From Mesorhizobium opportunistum WSM2075 (lineage in GTDB: Bacteria > Pseudomonadota > Alphaproteobacteria > Rhizobiales > Rhizobiaceae): a DNA stretch of 64,000 nt. Under the pieces are notes generated by a model. That model searched no databases and had not been told where the DNA came from. It saw only the letters and a program-made list of their open reading frames with translations. The position numbers and the translations under genes are program-made. Location of the stretch: the NCBI RefSeq assembly GCF_000176035.2, contig NC_015675.1, forward strand, positions 4,406,001 to 4,470,000. The letters are read 5' to 3'. This document shows, in pieces, positions 1 to 12,505 of this stretch (position 1 is its first letter; each line of letters begins with the position of its first letter).

Positions 1-11
1 AGGGCTATTCT

Positions 12-1217
12 TCAGCGTAGCATCAGCACGTTGCAGGTGTCACCGGCAGTGGATGCGGGGGCAAAGGGCGCGCGCACGACCAGCCCGTTGGCGTCGGCCA
101 GCATCCGCAGCATCGAGGAATCCTGGATACTGAATGGCGTCGCCACCAGTCCGCCATCGTCTTCCCTGACCACCGCCCGTACATAATCCTGGCGCAGGTC
201 ATTGGCCGCCATTGCGGCGCCCAGTCTGGCCTGGCGGACGTCCTGGCGATAATTGCGGCCGCCAAGCCTTGCCAGAAGCGGCTTCAGGAACAATTGCGAA
301 CAGACCAGGCTTGCCACCGGGTTGCCGGGCAGGCCGATGCATCTGATGTCGCCGAGGCGGCCGAACATCAGTGGCTTGCCGGGGCGCATGGCGATCTTCC
401 AGAAACCGAGCGTCATGCCTTCGCCGGTCAGCACGTCATGGATCAAATCGTGGTCGCCGACCGAGGCGCCACCCAGCGTGACGATGACATCAGCGCCAGC
501 AGCGACAGCTTTCCTGACCAGCGCCGCGATTGCGTCCTTGCGGTCGGCGGCAATGCCGAGATCGAGCGCGCGGGCGCCGACCGATTGCGCCGCCGCGGCG
601 ACGCCATAGGCGTTGGATGAGATGATCTGGTCCGGCCCGAGCTCGCTGCCGGGCGCCAGCAGCTCGTCCCCGGTGGCAATGATGGCGACCAGCGGCCTCT
701 TCACCACGCTTACCCGGGGATGATTTGCCGATGCGGTCAGGGAAAGCGCCGCCGGATCCAGCACCCGGCCTCTTTGCAGCAGCACATCGCCTGTCGCGAA
801 GTCGAGGCCGGTGCGGCGGATGTTGCGTCCCTCGGCGGTGGGTTCGATCACTTCGATATCGCCGCCGCCGAGATCGCGGACATTTTCCTGGATGACGATG
901 GTGTCGGCGCCATCAGGCAGCGGCGCGCCGGTGAAGATGCGTACCGCCTGGCGCTTGCCGATCGTACCGTCAAAGCCACGCCCGGCCGGCGCCATGCCGA
1001 TCACCGAGAGTTTCGATGGCACCGAGGCCATGTCGGCGGCGCGCACCGCATAACCGTCCATCGCCGAGGCGTTGAAAGGCGGCTGGGTGCGAAGCGCCAC
1101 GACCGGCTCCGCCAGCACGCGATCGATCGCCTCGAAAAGAGAAACGCTTTCGCCAGCCAAGGGTGCTGCGCCGTCAAGCAGGCGCTCGAGCGCCTCGGCG
1201 ACCGGAAGCAGTGCCAT
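12..1217 (-). CDS. moeA: Molybdopterin molybdenumtransferase MoeA
   Basis: MoeA inserts molybdate into adenylylated molybdopterin, the last step of molybdenum cofactor synthesis in the cytosol. The 401-residue product has the usual layout: an N-terminal MoeA region with PPFNASAMDGYAV, a central MoCF-binding domain with TLGGASVGDHDLI and GLPGNPVAS, and a short C-terminal beta domain. Length is normal for the family. The ATG overlaps the moaC stop as TGATG, so the two genes are probably translationally coupled. It is the last visible gene of a tight minus-strand cluster with moaC, trpC and trpD. The identification is secure. Confidence 0.97.
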   Translation of the reverse strand: MALLPVAEALERLLDGAAPLAGESVSLFEAIDRVLAEPVVALRTQPPFNASAMDGYAVRAADMASVPSKLSVIGMAPAGRGFDGTIGKRQAVRIFTGAPLPDGADTIVIQENVRDLGGGDIEVIEPTAEGRNIRRTGLDFATGDVLLQRGRVLDPAALSLTASANHPRVSVVKRPLVAIIATGDELLAPGSELGPDQIISSNAYGVAAAAQSVGARALDLGIAADRKDAIAALVRKAVAAGADVIVTLGGASVGDHDLIHDVLTGEGMTLGFWKIAMRPGKPLMFGRLGDIRCIGLPGNPVASLVCSQLFLKPLLARLGGRNYRQDVRQARLGAAMAANDLRQDYVRAVVREDDGGLVATPFSIQDSSMLRMLADANGLVVRAPFAPASTAGDTCNVLMLR

Positions 1218-1699
1218 CAGGCGCCCACCTTGTAGTCGCCGGACTTGCCGCCGGTCTTTTCGACCAGCCTGATGCCGGAAATGACCATGGCGCGGTCGAC
1301 AGCTTTCGCCATGTCGTAAATGGTCAGGCAGGCCACGGAAGCGGCGGTCAGCGCTTCCATCTCGACGCCTGTCTTGCCGGTGACGCGCGCCAGAGCGGTG
1401 ACTTTCAGCCCAGGCAGGGCGTGGTCCGGCTCGATGTCGACGGAAACCTTGGTCAAGAGCAGCGGATGGCAGAGCGGAACAAGCTCGTGCGTCCTCTTCG
1501 CCGCCATGATGCCGGCGATGCGCGCGGTGCCGAGCACGTCACCCTTCTTGGCGTTGCCGGCGAGGATGGTTTTCAGTGTTTCGGGCTGCATCGAGACGAA
1601 ACCCTCGGCGATCGCGGTGCGGGTCGTCTCTTGCTTGTCGCCGACATCGACCATGTTGGCCTCGCCTTGCGCGCCGAGATGGGTGAGCGCGGCCGCCAT
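1217..1699 (-). CDS. moaC: Cyclic pyranopterin monophosphate synthase MoaC
   Basis: MoaC converts 3',8-cyclo-dihydro-GTP made by MoaA into cyclic pyranopterin monophosphate, the first stable molybdenum cofactor intermediate. The 160-residue protein carries the family signatures MVDVGDK near the N-terminus, [19 protein letters not shown] followed by ELVPLCHPL in the middle, and [20 protein letters not shown] near residue 120. It starts two bases after the trpC stop and its own stop overlaps the moeA start, which supports one transcript. Full length and secure. Confidence 0.97.
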   Translation of the reverse strand: MAAALTHLGAQGEANMVDVGDKQETTRTAIAEGFVSMQPETLKTILAGNAKKGDVLGTARIAGIMAAKRTHELVPLCHPLLLTKVSVDIEPDHALPGLKVTALARVTGKTGVEMEALTAASVACLTIYDMAKAVDRAMVISGIRLVEKTGGKSGDYKVGA

Positions 1700-1701
1700 C
1701 G

Positions 1702-2514
1702 TCAGATGACCTCAGTCAACGCCTTGCCCGTCAAAAGCAGGCGCGTCGCCGCGGTGACATCCTCTTGCCGCATCAGGCTTTCGCCGACGAGGAAGGTGCC
1801 GATGCCGGTCTTTTGCATCCTGAGGCAATCGTCATGTGTGAAGATACCGCTCTCGCTGACCAGCAGCCGGTCGCCCGGCACCATCGGCGCCAGCCGCTCC
1901 GAGGTCTTAAGACTGGTTTCGAATGTTCTGAGATTGCGGTTGTTGATGCCGATCAGCCGCGATGACAATTTTACCGCACGCTGCGTCTCGGCCTCATCAT
2001 GCACCTCGATCAAAGCATCCATGCCGAGTTCGAATGCGGTCGCTTCCAATTCGCTCGCCAAGGCATCGTCGACGCTGGCCATGATGATCAGGATGGCGTC
2101 CGCGCTCCAGGCGCGGGCCTCATAGACCTGATAGGGATCGAACAGGAAATCCTTGCGCAGCGCGGGCAGGGCGGTGGCTGCCCGTGCCTTGGTGAGAAAT
2201 TCCGGCGCGCCCTGGAAGGACGGTGCATCGGTCAGCACGGAAAGGCAGGCGGCGCCGCCTTTTTCATAGGCCTGCGCCAATGCCGGCGGATCGAAATCGG
2301 CCCGGATCAGCCCTTTGGACGGGCTCGCCTTCTTGATCTCGGCGATCAGGGCGAAGTTGCCGGATCTGCGCTTCGCCTCGAGTGCGGCGAGAAAACCACG
2401 CGGTGCGTCGGCATCCTTGGCTCGTGCCTTGATCTCCGCCAGCGGCGCGCGTGCCTTGGCGGCGGCGATCTCGTCTCGCTTGTAGGCTTCGATCTTGCGC
2501 AGAATGTCAGACAC
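1702..2514 (-). CDS. trpC: Indole-3-glycerol-phosphate synthase TrpC
   Basis: TrpC closes the indole ring of carboxyphenylamino-deoxyribulose phosphate to give indole-3-glycerol phosphate in tryptophan synthesis. The 270-residue TIM barrel has the catalytic-lysine segment [13 protein letters not shown] near residue 56, the [12 protein letters not shown] strand, [13 protein letters not shown] and the phosphate-binding LVSESGI near the C-terminus. It starts three bases after trpD stops, so trpD and trpC form the classic alphaproteobacterial pair. It is monofunctional: no fused TrpF domain follows. Confidence 0.97.
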   Translation of the reverse strand: MSDILRKIEAYKRDEIAAAKARAPLAEIKARAKDADAPRGFLAALEAKRRSGNFALIAEIKKASPSKGLIRADFDPPALAQAYEKGGAACLSVLTDAPSFQGAPEFLTKARAATALPALRKDFLFDPYQVYEARAWSADAILIIMASVDDALASELEATAFELGMDALIEVHDEAETQRAVKLSSRLIGINNRNLRTFETSLKTSERLAPMVPGDRLLVSESGIFTHDDCLRMQKTGIGTFLVGESLMRQEDVTAATRLLLTGKALTEVI

Positions 2515-2517
2515 GGT

Positions 2518-3528
2518 TCACCCGTTCGAGATTTCGACCAGCCGGTCAAGCACCTGCAAGGCGCGGCCGCTGTCGATGGCCTGCGCGGCGATCGCGATGC
2601 CGTCGCCAAGCGTCGTCGCCTTGCCCGCAATCACCAGCCCGGCGCCGGCATTCATCAGCACGGTGTCGCGATAGGCGCCGGCAGCTCCGCCCAGCATATC
2701 GCGCAACGCACTGGCGTTGTAGGCGGCGTCGCCGCCCCGGAGATCGTCCTTGGTATGGCGCTTCAGCCCGACCTCTTCCGGGGTCAGCGTGAAGCTGCGG
2801 ATTTCGCCGCCAACCAGTTCGGCGACCTGCGTCTCGCCGGTGGTGGTGATCTCGTCATAGCCATCGCCGTGGGCGACCCAGGCATGTTCGGTGCCCAGCG
2901 CCTTCAGCGTCTCGGCCACCGGCATGACCCATTCCGGCAGGAACACGCCGACCATCTGCCGCTTGACGCTGGCCGGATTGGAGAGGGGCCCGAGCAGGTT
3001 GAAGATGGTGCGGGTGCCGAGCTCGACGCGGGTCGGGCCGACATGCTTCATTGCCGGATGGTGCGCGGGTGCGAACATGAAGCCGACGCCGGCCTCGTGG
3101 ATGCAACGGCCGATGAACTCGGGCGAGAGGTCGATCTTGACGCCAAGCGCGACCAGGACATCGGCGGCGCCGGTCAGCGAGGACAGGCCGCGATTGCCGT
3201 GCTTGGCGACCGGGACGCCGCTGGCGGCAATGACGAAGGCCGAGGCTGTCGAAATGTTGACGCTATGGGAATTGTCGCCGCCGGTGCCGACGATATCGAT
3301 CGCGCCTGGCGGCGCCTCGACGCGAAGCATCTTGGCGCGCATGGTGGCGACGGCACCGGAGATCTCACTCACCGTCTCGCCGCGCACGCGCAGCGCCATC
3401 AGGAAGCCGCCTATTTGCCCGGGAGTCGCGTCGCCCGACATGATGATGTCGAAGGCCTCGCGCGCTTCCTCGAAGGAAAGCGCGCTGCCGGTCGCGACCT
3501 TGGCGATATGGGTTTTCAGCGCGCTCAT
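2518..3528 (-). CDS. trpD: Anthranilate phosphoribosyltransferase TrpD
   Basis: TrpD transfers phosphoribosyl from PRPP to anthranilate, the second committed step of tryptophan synthesis. The 336-residue protein has the glycosyltransferase-family-3 helical N-domain and the [18 protein letters not shown]-binding loop near residue 82, then [19 protein letters not shown] and the HP..KHVGPTR region. Its ATG overlaps the stop of the upstream isomerase gene by four bases (ATGA), indicating coupling. There is no fused TrpG glutaminase domain. Full length. Confidence 0.97.
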   Translation of the reverse strand: MSALKTHIAKVATGSALSFEEAREAFDIIMSGDATPGQIGGFLMALRVRGETVSEISGAVATMRAKMLRVEAPPGAIDIVGTGGDNSHSVNISTASAFVIAASGVPVAKHGNRGLSSLTGAADVLVALGVKIDLSPEFIGRCIHEAGVGFMFAPAHHPAMKHVGPTRVELGTRTIFNLLGPLSNPASVKRQMVGVFLPEWVMPVAETLKALGTEHAWVAHGDGYDEITTTGETQVAELVGGEIRSFTLTPEEVGLKRHTKDDLRGGDAAYNASALRDMLGGAAGAYRDTVLMNAGAGLVIAGKATTLGDGIAIAAQAIDSGRALQVLDRLVEISNG

Positions 3529-5417
3529 CTTGTCGAGGCTTGGGCGACGGCGGCCTGGTCGACGCGGACGTCGTACTGCGTCTGCAACTGCGCCACCAAT
3601 TGGTCGAGCAGATCGTCGGACATGCCGGAGGTGAAGGATTTCTGCGCGTCCTCCGGTACCGAGCTGGCATCGGCCCCCGCTGGTTCGAACACTTCGGCGA
3701 CCTTGAACAGGATCTGTCCGTCGCCGGTGGGCGAGGGGATCAACCCGGTGCCGCCTTCGCCGACGCCGAACATCACAGCTGCGCCTTCCTTGCCGAAGTC
3801 CGCATCGTCGGCTTCACGCCTCAGACCGCGCTTGGTCTGCTTCTCCAGCTTGAGCTCACCGGCGATGACGTCCAGCGTGGCGCCGGCCTTGAGCCGCTTT
3901 TCGAGTTCGTCCGCCTTGGCGGCAAGGCGCTTGGTGGTCTCGGCGGCCGTCCAGTCGGCGACGACTTTCTTGCGGACCTCATCCAGCGTCCGGTCGCGAG
4001 CCGGCGTGACCGAACCGACCTCATAGAAGATGAAGCCATTGTCCGCCGTGGTCAGCCCGTCGTTTTCAGTGTTGGGTTCGGCATCGAAGACGGCCTTGAT
4101 CAGCTCCGGCGATTCCGGCAGGTCCTTGACGATCGAACCGTCCGGCCTGAGGCCTGAGCGATCGATGGCGTCGATCGTGATGTCCTTGAGCTTCAGCTTG
4201 GCCGCCGCGTCGGCCAGCGAGCTGCCGGAGGCGCGGGTGTCCTCGTAATTGTCGTGCACATCCAAAAGGATGCGGCTTGCCTCGCCAAGCGCCAGGTCCT
4301 TGCGGATCTGGTCCGACACCTCGGCCAGCGGCTTCACGACTTCGGGCTTGATCTCGGTAACGCGCAGCAGCACCGGACCGAAGGCGCCCTGGACAACCGG
4401 GCTGACTTCGTTGGCGTTGAGCGCGAAGGCCGCGTCGGCGACCGCCTTGTCGGCGATCTTGTCCTTGGCGAGCGTGCCGAGCAACGTGTCGGCCGGCGTC
4501 TTGCCTTCGGCCGCGACGAGCTTGTCGAAGGTGGCGCCCGCCTTGAGCGAATCAAGCGCGGCCTTGGCCGCGTCCGGCGTCTTGAACACAAGCTGCTCGA
4601 TGGTGCGCATTTCGGGCGTCGTGTAGCGCGCCTTGTTCTTGTTGTAGTCGTCGCTGACCTGTTGGTCGGTGACGGCGGTCGTATCCATGATGTCCACCGG
4701 TTCGAGGCGGACATAGGAGAATTTGCGGTATTCAGGCGCGGCGTAGGTTTTCTTGTTGGCCTCGAAATAGGCCTGAAGCACGCTGTCACTCGGCGCCTCG
4801 ACTGGCTCTACGAGCGCCTTTGGCAATGTCAGATAGTCGACCGTGCGGTCCTCGCCGCGATAGAGCGCGACCGCCTTGAAGAAAGTGTCCGGCGCCTTGA
4901 GGCCGTCCGAAACCGCCTCGACGATCTGCTGGCGCACCGCCACCTGGGCGCGGTTCTTCAGATAATCCTCGGGCCGCATGCCGACCTCGTGCAGCATGTA
5001 TTCGAACGTCCTTCTGTCGAACTGGCCGCTTGGGCCTTTGAAGGCCGGATCCTCGCGTGTCAGTTCCGCCAGCCTGTCCTTGGACAGGCCGAGCCCCAGT
5101 TTCCTTGCTTGTTCGTCGAGAACGGCGCCGGAAACGAGCTGAGCCAGGATCTGGTTGTCGATGCCGAGCCCCTTGGCCTGTTCGTGGGTCAGGCGCTGGC
5201 CGAACTGCTGCGACATGACGGCCAGCTGGCGATCGTAGGCGAGGCGGTATTCGTTGATCGACACCTTGGTGCCGCCGGCGGTTATCACCGAATCGTGGCC
5301 GGCAAAGCCGCCCATCAGGCGCCCGGAAATGCCCCAGGCGGCGAAACTGACCACCAGGAGCGAAAGCAGTGTCTTCGCGACCCAGGTACCCGCCGCGCTT
5401 CTCAATGTACCAAGCAT
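3525..5417 (-). CDS. Membrane-anchored peptidyl-prolyl isomerase, PpiD/SurA type
   Basis: A periplasmic folding helper tethered to the inner membrane. The 630-residue product starts with a short cytoplasmic stretch, one transmembrane helix at about residues 15-33 ([16 protein letters not shown]), then a SurA-N-like chaperone region beginning with an inhibitory-looking insertion ([20 protein letters not shown]), a parvulin-like PPIC segment around 260-380 and a long C-terminal alpha/beta region. This is the PpiD architecture, and in rhizobia such a gene commonly precedes trpD. It is divergent from tpiA with about 140 bases between them, so both promoters must lie there. Catalytic competence of the parvulin domain cannot be judged from sequence alone. 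Confidence 0.9.
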   Translation of the reverse strand: MLGTLRSAAGTWVAKTLLSLLVVSFAAWGISGRLMGGFAGHDSVITAGGTKVSINEYRLAYDRQLAVMSQQFGQRLTHEQAKGLGIDNQILAQLVSGAVLDEQARKLGLGLSKDRLAELTREDPAFKGPSGQFDRRTFEYMLHEVGMRPEDYLKNRAQVAVRQQIVEAVSDGLKAPDTFFKAVALYRGEDRTVDYLTLPKALVEPVEAPSDSVLQAYFEANKKTYAAPEYRKFSYVRLEPVDIMDTTAVTDQQVSDDYNKNKARYTTPEMRTIEQLVFKTPDAAKAALDSLKAGATFDKLVAAEGKTPADTLLGTLAKDKIADKAVADAAFALNANEVSPVVQGAFGPVLLRVTEIKPEVVKPLAEVSDQIRKDLALGEASRILLDVHDNYEDTRASGSSLADAAAKLKLKDITIDAIDRSGLRPDGSIVKDLPESPELIKAVFDAEPNTENDGLTTADNGFIFYEVGSVTPARDRTLDEVRKKVVADWTAAETTKRLAAKADELEKRLKAGATLDVIAGELKLEKQTKRGLRREADDADFGKEGAAVMFGVGEGGTGLIPSPTGDGQILFKVAEVFEPAGADASSVPEDAQKSFTSGMSDDLLDQLVAQLQTQYDVRVDQAAVAQASTR

Positions 5418-5560
5418 GGTTACTTCCGATTTATGCGCATTTTCGCATGCGCCGAGTCTGAAACAAGCGCAATAGCGCCCTTCCGGTCCACTGTCGATTG
5501 CTTTGTGGCCTGATTTTGGTAGTGAGGGCCAGAGCCAGATATTGCCCGGAGAAGCAGACC

Positions 5561-6331
5561 ATGACGCCAGGAATTCGCCCGCTCGTCGCCGGCAACTGGA
5601 AAATGAACGGCACCAGTGCCTCGCTGAACGAACTCAGGATGATCGGCAACGGGTTCATGAGCGGGCTCGATGCGGAAACCGAAGCCCTGGTCTGCGTTCC
5701 CGCGACGCTGCTTTCCCATGCCGCGGAGATTCTTTCGCGCACGCCGGTCCATGCCGGCGGCGAGGACTGCCACGCCAAGGAAAGCGGCGCCTACACCGGC
5801 TGCATCTCGGCGGAGATGCTGAAGGATGCCGGCGCGAGCCACGTCATTGTCGGCCATTCCGAATGCCGCGAACAACGCGGCGAGGACGATGCGACGGTCC
5901 AGGCCAAGGCCACCGCCGCATGGCGCGCCGGGCTCGTGGCCATCGTTTGCATCGGCGAGACACAGCAGGAACGCGAGGCTGGAGCCACGCTGGAGGTGCT
6001 GTCGCGCCAGGTCGCCGGCTCGGTGCCGCCAAGCGCCACTCCGTCCAACACCGTCATTGCCTATGAGCCGGTATGGGCGATCGGCACCGGCCTGACGCCA
6101 ACCGCGGCCGACGTTGCCGAAGCGCATGCGCATATCCGCGAAAAGCTGGCGGAAAAGCTCGGCGCCGTAGCCGCCAAAATGCGCATTCTCTATGGCGGCT
6201 CGGTCAAGCCATCCAACGCGGTTGAACTGCTGGGTGTCAGGAATGTCGATGGCGCGCTGGTCGGTGGCGCCAGCCTGAAAGCGGCGGATTTCCTTGCTAT
6301 CGCGGAAGCCTATCGCAGCATTTCAGGATGA
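5561..6331 (+). CDS. tpiA: Triose-phosphate isomerase
   Basis: Interconverts dihydroxyacetone phosphate and glyceraldehyde 3-phosphate in glycolysis and gluconeogenesis. The 256-residue protein shows every catalytic signature: NWKMNG with the catalytic lysine near residue 13, VIVGHSECR with the electrophilic histidine, [11 protein letters not shown] with the general-base glutamate, and loop-6/phosphate motifs ending in YGGSVKP and LVGGASL. I prefer the ATG at 5561, which gives the usual N-terminus [16 protein letters not shown], over an in-frame start 63 bases upstream that would add a non-homologous extension. Confidence 0.96.
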   Translation: MTPGIRPLVAGNWKMNGTSASLNELRMIGNGFMSGLDAETEALVCVPATLLSHAAEILSRTPVHAGGEDCHAKESGAYTGCISAEMLKDAGASHVIVGHSECREQRGEDDATVQAKATAAWRAGLVAIVCIGETQQEREAGATLEVLSRQVAGSVPPSATPSNTVIAYEPVWAIGTGLTPTAADVAEAHAHIREKLAEKLGAVAAKMRILYGGSVKPSNAVELLGVRNVDGALVGGASLKAADFLAIAEAYRSISG

Positions 6332-6498
6332 GATTTGCGACGATGGACGCGTCGCGGCGCGTCCAAATTCGTTGCAAAGGTGGCGTTGCTTCCCATATTC
6401 CGGCCACGGGCTTGGAAATGCCGTGAAAGCATTGTATTGAGCCGCCTCCAATTCACCGGTCGTGTTCGCGGCCGGGCAAGGCCTTGCCAGGATAAACT

Positions 6499-6975
6499 AT
6501 GCAAACCGTACTGATCGTCATCCATCTCATGGTCGTGCTCGCCCTTGTCGGCGTGGTGCTGCTGCAGCGCTCCGAAGGCGGCGGCCTTGGCATTGGTGGC
6601 GGATCGGGCTTCATGACCGCGCGTGGCGCTGCCAACGCGCTGACCCGCGCGACTGCGATCCTGGCGGCTGCGTTCTTTGTCACATCGCTGACCTTGTCGA
6701 TCATTGCCCGCTACGGCGAGAAGCCGATCGATATCCTCGACCGCGTTCCCGCGACATCGGGTGAAGCCGGCAAGGGCGTGCTCAACCAATTGCCCGGCAC
6801 GACCACCCCGGCACCCGCCGGCAACGCCACGCCGACGCCGCCATCCGGCAACGATGCCGCGACGACGCCTCCGGCAAAGGCTCCGGCCACCGCGCCGGCC
6901 GCCGGCTCGACGCCGCCGGCAGGCAATGGCACCACCAACACCGCGCCGGCCGCCCCCCAGGTTCCGAACCAGTAG
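6499..6975 (+). CDS. secG: Preprotein translocase subunit SecG
   Basis: Small integral-membrane subunit of the SecYEG translocon. Residues 1-75 contain the two expected transmembrane helices (about 3-22 and 52-72) separated by the conserved cytosolic loop LLQRSEGGGLGIGGGSGFMTARGAAN. The remaining half, about residues 85-158, is a low-complexity Pro/Ala/Thr/Gly tail. Such tails are common in rhizobial SecG and make the protein twice the length of enterobacterial SecG. tpiA lies 167 bases upstream, the usual alphaproteobacterial neighbour. Confidence 0.93.
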   Translation: MQTVLIVIHLMVVLALVGVVLLQRSEGGGLGIGGGSGFMTARGAANALTRATAILAAAFFVTSLTLSIIARYGEKPIDILDRVPATSGEAGKGVLNQLPGTTTPAPAGNATPTPPSGNDAATTPPAKAPATAPAAGSTPPAGNGTTNTAPAAPQVPNQ

Positions 6976-7187
6976 CTTCCGCTCGCTCAAAACCGCGATC
7001 TGTGATCGTTTGAACACAGTCGCGGCAAATGCTGCGCAATCACGAAGATTCGACGGGTAGTGGTGCTGCCTCGCGCTTGAGGCATCCGCATTTATTCGAC
7101 TATAGATTGCACGCGGCATTTTCGGTGTCCTTGGGGGACGCCGGGCGACGCCGTGGGCAACCAGCATTGAACGATCGGATCTTCGCC

Positions 7188-8315
7188 ATGCAGCTTCGCA
7201 GCTTCATTTTCCTGGGACTTTGCGCCGCACTCGGCCTCAGTTCCCCGGCTTTGGCCGGCATGCCGGCCAATATGGCCGCCAATCAGTCGGTCGACAGGAC
7301 CGACGCCATCAATATCGCAGTCAAGAGCGATGCGGCGCAGTTGAGGCTTCTCAAGAAGAAGAAAAACCCGACTCCGGACGATCTCGCCCAGATCAAGAAG
7401 ATCGAGGCCAAGATCGTTGCCAACAAGGAGGACGCCAAGGCCAAGGCGCTTGAAGCCAGGAAACTGGCGATGCGCGAAGCGGCCAAGGCGAAGGCCGAGG
7501 CAGCACGCCAGGACTTCCTGGCAAAAAGGGGCCAAAGTGCCTCTGCCACTGAAGTGGCCGAAGCCAAGCCGGCCAAGAAGACCGTCAAGGTCATCGAGCC
7601 GATTGAACCGATCGCGCCGATCCAGTCGGCCGAGCCGCTCCCGGCCGAGGCCATGAACGTCGCCTTGACCGGCAACAATGGCGAGTTGCGCAGCGAGGTC
7701 ATCGGCGGCCAGAAGCAGCCGAGCGGTGGTCTGTTCGCCGGCCTGTTCGGCGGGACCTCGTCATCCGGCTCCTCGATCAGCTATCTGCCCGAGACGCGCG
7801 CGCTCGACTCGGCGCTTGCCCAGAAGAACGCCAAGAAGCCGTTCAAGGTGAAGCCGGAATTCGTGCCTCAGGACGTCGAATTCACGGGCTACGATGCCGG
7901 CACCATCGTCATCGACACCAGTGCGCGCCGGCTCTATCTCGTCGAATCATCGACCACCGCGCGTCGCTACGCCATCGCGGTCGGCCGTGAAGGCCTGCAG
8001 TTCAAGGGCACGGTCGCCGTCGGCGACAAGCAGGAATGGCCGCGCTGGATCCCGACGCTGGACATGCAGAAGCGCGAGCCGAAGCACTACGCCCAGTACA
8101 AGGACGGCATGCCCGGTGGCGGCCAGAACCCGCTCGGCGCACGCGCCATCTATCTCTATGACGGCAAGAAGGACACGCATCTGCGTATCCATGGCACCAT
8201 CGCGCCGCAGTCGATCGGAACCAGCGCCTCCAACGGCTGCTTCCGGATGATGAACGAGCACGTCATGGACCTTTACAGCCGCGTCAGGGTCGGTACCAGA
8301 GTCGTCATCATCTGA
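7188..8315 (+). CDS. L,D-transpeptidase (YkuD family), exported
   Basis: Predicted periplasmic L,D-transpeptidase that would make 3-3 peptidoglycan cross-links or attach proteins to peptidoglycan. From ATG 7188 the product is 375 residues: a signal peptide (about 1-22, LRSFIFLGLCAALGLSSPALA), a Lys/Ala-rich probable coiled coil (about 45-110) resembling other envelope linkers, a flexible stretch, and a C-terminal YkuD domain (about 235-375). The catalytic motif is visible as IHGT, then SNGCFRM, with the nucleophilic cysteine in SNGC. Longer in-frame starts upstream lack the signal peptide. A strong terminator follows at 8335. Confidence 0.92.
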   Translation: MQLRSFIFLGLCAALGLSSPALAGMPANMAANQSVDRTDAINIAVKSDAAQLRLLKKKKNPTPDDLAQIKKIEAKIVANKEDAKAKALEARKLAMREAAKAKAEAARQDFLAKRGQSASATEVAEAKPAKKTVKVIEPIEPIAPIQSAEPLPAEAMNVALTGNNGELRSEVIGGQKQPSGGLFAGLFGGTSSSGSSISYLPETRALDSALAQKNAKKPFKVKPEFVPQDVEFTGYDAGTIVIDTSARRLYLVESSTTARRYAIAVGREGLQFKGTVAVGDKQEWPRWIPTLDMQKREPKHYAQYKDGMPGGGQNPLGARAIYLYDGKKDTHLRIHGTIAPQSIGTSASNGCFRMMNEHVMDLYSRVRVGTRVVII

Positions 8316-8334
8316 CGTTTCCACCATCATGCCG

Positions 8335-8361
8335 AAAGGGCCGGCTCAGCCGGCCCTTTTG
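8335..8361 (+). terminator. Rho-independent terminator after the L,D-transpeptidase gene
   Basis: A perfect 11-bp stem (aaagggccggc at 8335-8345 and gccggcccttt at 8349-8359) with a three-base loop runs into a T-rich tract. It lies 20 bases past the stop codon. Confidence 0.9.
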
Positions 8362-8403
8362 TTTTGCCTTGCTCACGACCAAGCCTGTTCGGTCGTGATC
8401 CCC

Positions 8404-8472
8404 GGACAAACCGAAACCGTTTGTCTGGACAAACCGAAACCGTTTGTCCGGACAAACCGAAACCGTTTGTCC
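8404..8472. repeat. Three 23-bp tandem palindromic units upstream of pyrG
   Basis: Units at 8404-8426, 8427-8449 and 8450-8472 differ by one base (t for c at 8426). Each holds the inverted arms gacaaac and gtttgtc around a seven-base loop cgaaacc, so each unit can form its own hairpin. The array begins about 90 bases past the transpeptidase stop and ends about 117 bases before the pyrG start. Confidence 0.9.
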
Positions 8473-8515
8473 GAGAAAACCGGATTCCACTTTTCGGGAT
8501 CATGGTCCGAGCGCC
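8473..8515. repeat. Rhizobial intergenic palindrome-like element
   Basis: This stretch contains gagaaaaccggattccac and cttttcgggatcatgg, which resembles the short palindromic element scattered through Rhizobium and Mesorhizobium intergenic regions (aaaaccgg...ccac..ttttcggg..catg). It directly follows the tandem array. The match is from memory of the element's consensus, so the family assignment is tentative. Confidence 0.5.
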
Positions 8516-8576
8516 TTTTTGGGAAAAAGCCTTCGCGGCGGTTTTTTCTCTGGCGGAATCAATCCGGCCGCGTTAA

Positions 8577-10217
<1,641 letters not shown>

Positions 10218-10242
10218 GCATCGTCAAGCGAGACCGCGCCTC

Positions 10243-10850
<608 letters not shown>

Positions 10851-10855
10851 GATTT

Positions 10856-12313
10856 TCAAGCCTTCGCCATCTTGGCGCCGGCACTCACGGCTGCGGTGCG
10901 CAGCACGTAGTAGATGACGCCGGCAATCGCCACGCCGAAGAACCAGCCATAGACACCCCACCAGGACGGCAGCCAGTTAGTGAAGTTGGGCAGGATCGAC
11001 GAGAAGAACGCGCCGATGCCGGCGGCGATGAAGGCGTTGACGTGCCAGCCGCCCTGGAAGCGGAATTCGCCATCCTCACGATAGAGCGCCTCGACATCGA
11101 CCTCGCCTTTGCGGATCAGGTAATAGTCGACCATCATGACGCCGAAGATCGGTCCCATCGTCGCGCCGATGACGTTGACGAACGAGGCGGCACTGCCTTC
11201 CCACGGCGCGAAGGGGTAGAGCACAAGCGCGATCAGCGCTGCGATATAGCCGCCCTTCTTGAAGTCGATCTGCCTGGGAAAGACGTTGGAGAAGTCGAAG
11301 GCCGGCGAGACGAAGTTGGCCACGACATTGATGCCGAGCGTCGCCACCGCGAAGGTCAGAGCGGCGAGAGCAGCCAGGAACCAGCTGTCGAACTTTGCCG
11401 AGATCTGGTCGGGGTGCAGCAGCACTTCGTGATAGACGTCGTAGGCGGCAATGGTGGTGACGCCGGCGACCAGCGAGAACAGGATGAGGTTGACCGGCAG
11501 GCCCCAGATGTTGCCCTTGCGCAGTGCAGCCTTGTCCGGCGCGTAGCGTGCGAAATCGCAGAAGTTGAGATAGAGCGCCGAGAAGTAGGTCACCCAGATC
11601 GCTGCGACCGCAAACAGCGAGGTCCACGAGCCCGGCTCACCCGGCACGCCGGCGTCCTTGGTCTTCTCCTTCAGCACATCCATCGGGATGTCGCTGGTGA
11701 AGGCGAAGGTTCCGGATTTGACGCAGAGATAGATCGCCAGGATCAGCATCATCACCCAGACCGCAGGCCCCGCCCAATCCTGGAAGCGGCGCACCGTCTC
11801 CATGCCGCGCTGGATGATCAGCAGTTGCAGCGCCCAGATGACGACGAAGCAGATCACTTCCAGGCCGGAATGGCCGAGGAAATGTGTGTTGGCGTTGAAA
11901 TCGGCAAACCATTGCGAGCGGATCAGCAGCGCCACGATCGCGCCGGAGGCGGCGGCCGTTTGCGCGCCGTACCAGAAGCAGGCGACGATGGCGCGCACAA
12001 GCGCCGGTATGTTGGCGCCCCAGATGCCGAAGGAGGCGCGGGCCAGCACGGGGTAGGGCACGCCAGTCTTGACGCCGGCATAGCCGACCATGTTCATCAG
12101 CACGTAGATGATCAATGACCCGATGCCGATGGCGATGATGAAGTTGACGAAGCCGCCGCAGAACAGAAACAGGCTGGCGGCGAGATAATAACCCCACAGG
12201 CTGTGAACGTCCGACGTCCAGACGTTGAAGATCGAGAATGGTCCCCAGTTTCGAACCGTAGCCGGAGCGAGGTCCTCATTGTATAGGTCAGGCGATGCGC
12301 CCTGTATCGTCAT
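10856..12313 (-). CDS. NCS1 family nucleobase/hydantoin-type permease
   Basis: A 485-residue inner-membrane transporter of the nucleobase:cation symporter-1 family, which moves cytosine, purines, allantoin or hydantoins with a cation. Typical features are the N-terminal DLAPATVRNWGPFSIFNVWTSDVHS leading to helix 1, about twelve hydrophobic helices, the conserved helix-3 region GVPYPVLARASFGIWGAN, and DYYLIRKGEVDVEALY near the C-terminus. The ATG at 12313 is preceded by aaaaggggaac, a good ribosome site; longer in-frame starts have no such site. A LysR gene on the same strand lies upstream. The substrate cannot be assigned. Confidence 0.9.
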   Translation of the reverse strand: MTIQGASPDLYNEDLAPATVRNWGPFSIFNVWTSDVHSLWGYYLAASLFLFCGGFVNFIIAIGIGSLIIYVLMNMVGYAGVKTGVPYPVLARASFGIWGANIPALVRAIVACFWYGAQTAAASGAIVALLIRSQWFADFNANTHFLGHSGLEVICFVVIWALQLLIIQRGMETVRRFQDWAGPAVWVMMLILAIYLCVKSGTFAFTSDIPMDVLKEKTKDAGVPGEPGSWTSLFAVAAIWVTYFSALYLNFCDFARYAPDKAALRKGNIWGLPVNLILFSLVAGVTTIAAYDVYHEVLLHPDQISAKFDSWFLAALAALTFAVATLGINVVANFVSPAFDFSNVFPRQIDFKKGGYIAALIALVLYPFAPWEGSAASFVNVIGATMGPIFGVMMVDYYLIRKGEVDVEALYREDGEFRFQGGWHVNAFIAAGIGAFFSSILPNFTNWLPSWWGVYGWFFGVAIAGVIYYVLRTAAVSAGAKMAKA

Positions 12314-12505
12314 TGCAATGTTCCCCTTTTGCAAAAAACGCGCCCTCACGCGTTGACCGCAGAGGTTACGCCTGACGCAGGGGAACCGACAAGCAACCAA
12401 TTTGCCGGCTTTGGCCTTAAAGATATTCAATGCGAACCGCGATTATCGAGGGATCGTAAAGGTGGGTCGCTGTTGAACCCTAACGATCGGTGATTCGACT
12501 GTCCA

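Noticed and set aside
720..5513. Long plus-strand open frames (for example 1163-2125, 1999-4026, 4254-5513)
   Set aside because: They lie antisense to clear moeA, moaC, trpC, trpD and isomerase genes, match no family and have Arg/Gly/His-rich composition typical of mirror frames in high-GC DNA.
11042..12118. 358-codon plus-strand frame opposite the NCS1 permease
   Set aside because: It mirrors the permease coding frame and has no family signature or ribosome site.
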